This document shows positions 62,264-64,000 of a DNA stretch of 64,000 nt, piece by piece; within the stretch, counting starts at the first letter, position 1, and every line of letters begins with the position of its first letter. The stretch spans positions 930,001-994,000 of the forward strand of contig NZ_CP031056.1 in NCBI RefSeq assembly GCF_003345295.1, read 5' to 3'. The notes beneath the pieces are model-generated. The model made no database searches. It was not told where the DNA came from and was given only the letters and a program-made list of their open reading frames with translations. The DNA comes from Vibrio splendidus. Lineage in GTDB: Bacteria; Pseudomonadota; Gammaproteobacteria; Enterobacterales; Vibrionaceae. The translations under genes were made by a program, and so were the position numbers.

Positions 62264-62513
62264 CGGGACTGCTTCCTATTGGCTGAATTTATTATTCGTT
62301 ATTCATGACTTACCCACTAACTAATGAGTTAATAAGTTGGGTCAATGTGTGACCAATCGTGAAGCAGTTAAGTGACAGATTTTTATAGTTTTGATTAAGG
62401 TTTTGTTTCTGCAGCACGATTTTTCCTGTTAAGCCTCTCGTGTAATACAAAACTCTTGGGAATTAACGAGGAACTGTGTATAAATGCTTTATCAAACGAA
62501 AAGAGAGACAGTT

Positions 62514-62855
62514 ATGAAATTAGATAAAATCGAAAACAAAAATCGTCGCCTACGCAAGAAGTTATACCTAGGTGAATTCGCTATTTTAGGTTTTGAAGTA
62601 AGCTGCACGACTTCGATTGCTGATTTTGACCAATACGATGTGTTCATCGATGAATTTATCGATTTTATCGACAGCATCGGCCTGTGCTTTGGTGGCGGTG
62701 GTTTAGAGCTGTTCGAAGGTTTCTTATGTTCTATTGAGCGCTACCGTTCAGTGACAGAAGCAGAGCAACTGCAAGTAGCGCAGTGGCTTGAAGCTCGCGC
62801 AGAAGTAAGCAAAGTTGAAGTAAGCGAACTTGTTGACGCAAACTACGCATTCTAA
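62514..62855 (+). CDS. yggL: YggL-family 50S ribosome-associated protein
   Basis: This 113-residue protein begins NRRLRKKLYLGEFAILGFEV, matching E. coli YggL (PF04320), with FIDFIDSIGLCFGGGG and VAQWLEARAEVSKVEVSEL later. YggL binds the 50S subunit in E. coli with an unclear role. ATG 62514 fits the family start; the frame is open from 62484. Confidence 0.88.
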   Translation: MKLDKIENKNRRLRKKLYLGEFAILGFEVSCTTSIADFDQYDVFIDEFIDFIDSIGLCFGGGGLELFEGFLCSIERYRSVTEAEQLQVAQWLEARAEVSKVEVSELVDANYAF

Positions 62856-62864
62856 ATTGGTGTT

Positions 62865-62892
62865 GTTCGGCTAGCTCAGTTGGAAGCGAATA
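62865..62892 (+). pseudogene. tRNA-like 5' fragment (remnant)
   Basis: TTCGGCTAGCTCAGTTGGAAGCG contains the universal D-arm sequence TAGCTCAGTTGG of tRNAs, starting about 15 bases after the yggL stop. No anticodon or T arm follows and no full tRNA can be folded here. It is a remnant of a tRNA gene, with a terminator 40 bases further on. Confidence 0.65.
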
Positions 62893-62927
62893 GAGTCTTC
62901 CAGAGAGAAGCTTTATACATCAGTGAA

Positions 62928-62960
62928 AGGCCCAGTCGGTATATCGATTGGGCCTTTTTG
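62928..62960 (+). terminator. Terminator after yggL and the tRNA remnant
   Basis: AGGCCCAGTCG pairs with CGATTGGGCCT with one G-U pair, followed by TTTT. Confidence 0.9.
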
Positions 62961-63109
62961 CGTTTGGTCTACGCTATTCTAGAACCATGGTTTCTTGTGT
63001 GACTCTCATTTTTATAACGAGAGTTTCTATTTATATATCAATATCTTATGTCTATTTTTCTGGGTGGTGAGAAGTTTAAAGAAACTTGTGAGAGTTTTAT
63101 GAGAATTCA

Positions 63110-63250
63110 ATGAAGTTGCTGATAGATTTGATCGCCATTCTTAGAGTCAACAACACCACAATTCGTTCTGGCAAAGGTAACGGTATATCGCTGTTACTCG
63201 TTTTGTTGGCAACGATAGGACTCGATAAAGGATGGAATCAAAATGAATAA
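63110..63250 (+). CDS. Possible 46-residue peptide overlapping the spondin gene start
   Basis: An ATG-started frame of 46 codons ends at TAA 63248-63250, 8 bases into the next gene, in the ATGAATAA arrangement that often shows translational coupling. It has a hydrophobic stretch (GISLLLVLLATIGL). The ribosome site (GAGAATT) is weak, and I know no homologue. It could be a leader peptide or chance. Confidence 0.25.
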   Translation: MKLLIDLIAILRVNNTTIRSGKGNGISLLLVLLATIGLDKGWNQNE

Positions 63251-63926
63251 ACGTACTCAAATCAGCTTAGTGATCAGCTCGGCTATGTTGGCCTTCGGAG
63301 CGGCTCAAGTTCAGGCTGCTGAGCTTGAAGTCACTGTCACTAATGCAACGAAAGGGATCTACTTTACGCCTATCTTAGCGGCGGCTCATGACTCAAGCCT
63401 GTTCATGTTTAGAACGGGTGAAACTGCTTCTGCGGAACTAGAATCGATGGCCGAAGGTGGCGATATTTCAGGTTTATCTGGTGTCATTGCTAACGCGGGC
63501 GGCGTGGTGGTTGAAAATCCAGCCGGCGGAATTCTCAATCCGGGCGTCGCAACTACATTTAATATCGACACTGGTGATTTAGCTTATTTGTCATTGGGTG
63601 CAATGCTGCTGCCAACCAACGACGGTTTTGTTGGCTTAGACAGTTGGAAAATCCCAACTCAAGCGGGCACCTACAAAGCGACCCTCAATGGCTATGACGC
63701 AGGTACAGAAGCCAATGATGAGCTGGCGGGCAGCATGCCGAACCCTCCATTCATTACCTTTGGCGCTGGTGGCTCTGGTGTAGAAACTGCAGTATCAAAC
63801 GCTAAGGTTCATATTCATCCGGGTAACATTGGTGATAGTGACGCGGCGGGCGGTATCAGTGACCTCGATAGCAGTAGTCATCGTTGGTTAAACCCTGTTG
63901 CAACTATCACCATTGTTGTGAAGTAA
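63243..63926 (+). CDS. Secreted spondin-domain protein
   Basis: This 227-residue protein has a signal peptide (cleavage near VQA-AE) and a spondin N-terminal-type domain (PF06468): EVTVTNATKGIYFTPILAAAHD, LAYLSLGAMLLPTNDGFVG and AKVHIHPGNIGD. Bacterial members are secreted or periplasmic with unknown role; in animals the domain is found in extracellular matrix proteins. AAGGATGG precedes the ATG. The gene that follows probably encodes a companion lipoprotein. Confidence 0.85.
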   Translation: MNKRTQISLVISSAMLAFGAAQVQAAELEVTVTNATKGIYFTPILAAAHDSSLFMFRTGETASAELESMAEGGDISGLSGVIANAGGVVVENPAGGILNPGVATTFNIDTGDLAYLSLGAMLLPTNDGFVGLDSWKIPTQAGTYKATLNGYDAGTEANDELAGSMPNPPFITFGAGGSGVETAVSNAKVHIHPGNIGDSDAAGGISDLDSSSHRWLNPVATITIVVK

Positions 63927-63935
63927 GGGGGATGT

Positions 63936-64000
63936 ATGAAAGCTAGAATTCTATTTATCGCTGCATCTGTGGCTGTGTTAGCAGGTTGTCCGGACGATGA
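63936..64000 (+). CDS. Lipoprotein N-terminus (cut by window edge)
   Basis: An ATG with GGGGGAT nine bases upstream starts KARILFIAASVAVLAGCPDD, a lipoprotein signal peptide with lipobox VLAGC. It begins 9 bases after the spondin-domain gene, so the two form an operon. The rest is outside the window. A second spondin-domain protein is a common partner, but that cannot be seen here. Confidence 0.7.
   Translation, partial: MKARILFIAASVAVLAGCPDD

Overview
The window is a stretch of a Vibrio chromosome, most likely from the V. splendidus clade or a close marine relative. The moderately AT-rich coding, the chitin-degradation gene, the norR-hmp pair, a ClcA-type antiporter, PhoX, YggL, the long Vibrio-type RluA-like protein and the many GNAT and LysE family genes all fit. 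In V. cholerae the norR-hmpA pair and clcA lie on chromosome II, so I infer that this is chromosome II sequence. I saw no phage, insertion sequence, CRISPR array or integron attC site. The window cuts a GH9 gene at its left end and a lipoprotein gene at its right end.

Layout. 1-7400: end of a GH9 glycosidase, two tandem tRNA-Gly(UCC) genes, a ThrE-like exporter, YjdM, three consecutive GNAT acetyltransferases, and a divergent LysE/LysR pair. 6219-9526: an AraC regulator with an odd LTNKP-type repeat, divergent from a TonB-dependent receptor across a perfect Fur 7-1-7 box. 9737-16758: an ADP-ribosylglycohydrolase, a polar amino-acid ABC operon, and a divergent yqhD/yqhC-like pair. 16969-25447: an accessory-looking stretch with more GNATs, a protein made of three fused RidA domains, small lipoproteins and membrane proteins, a hexapeptide acetyltransferase, an alpha/beta hydrolase, an RclC-like protein, a PhzF-like gene with an apparent ATC start, and a YoaB-like RidA.

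25589-36500: a BCCT transporter, a chitodextrinase-like GH18 gene broken by one frameshift, a Cache-GGDEF diguanylate cyclase, envelope proteins (DUF4136 lipoprotein, PBP5-like carboxypeptidase), YkgJ and a LysR/DoxX pair. 37105-43633: an RluA-like synthase, a CurA-GST pair under a TetR repressor with identical palindromes in both promoters, an FKBP, a DsbA-like lipoprotein and an OmpA-like lipoprotein. 43746-47333: a glutaredoxin-like protein and the NO-response pair norR/hmp with visible NorR-type sites and a sigma54-type promoter.

47592-53396: the most system-like locus. A 20-bp perfect palindrome precedes a tightly packed LacI regulator, periplasmic binding protein, two permeases, ATPase and GpdQ-like metallophosphodiesterase, which I read as a regulated uptake-and-cleavage route for an unknown phosphodiester. 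53533-64000: a TDT transporter, ClcA, a G3E GTPase, a DEAD-box helicase, a LysE exporter, PhoX, YggL, a tRNA-like remnant and spondin-domain surface protein genes.

The genes most worth following up are the triple RidA protein, the GpdQ-like operon, the PhzF-like gene with a lost catalytic glutamate and non-canonical start, and the repeat-bearing AraC regulator.
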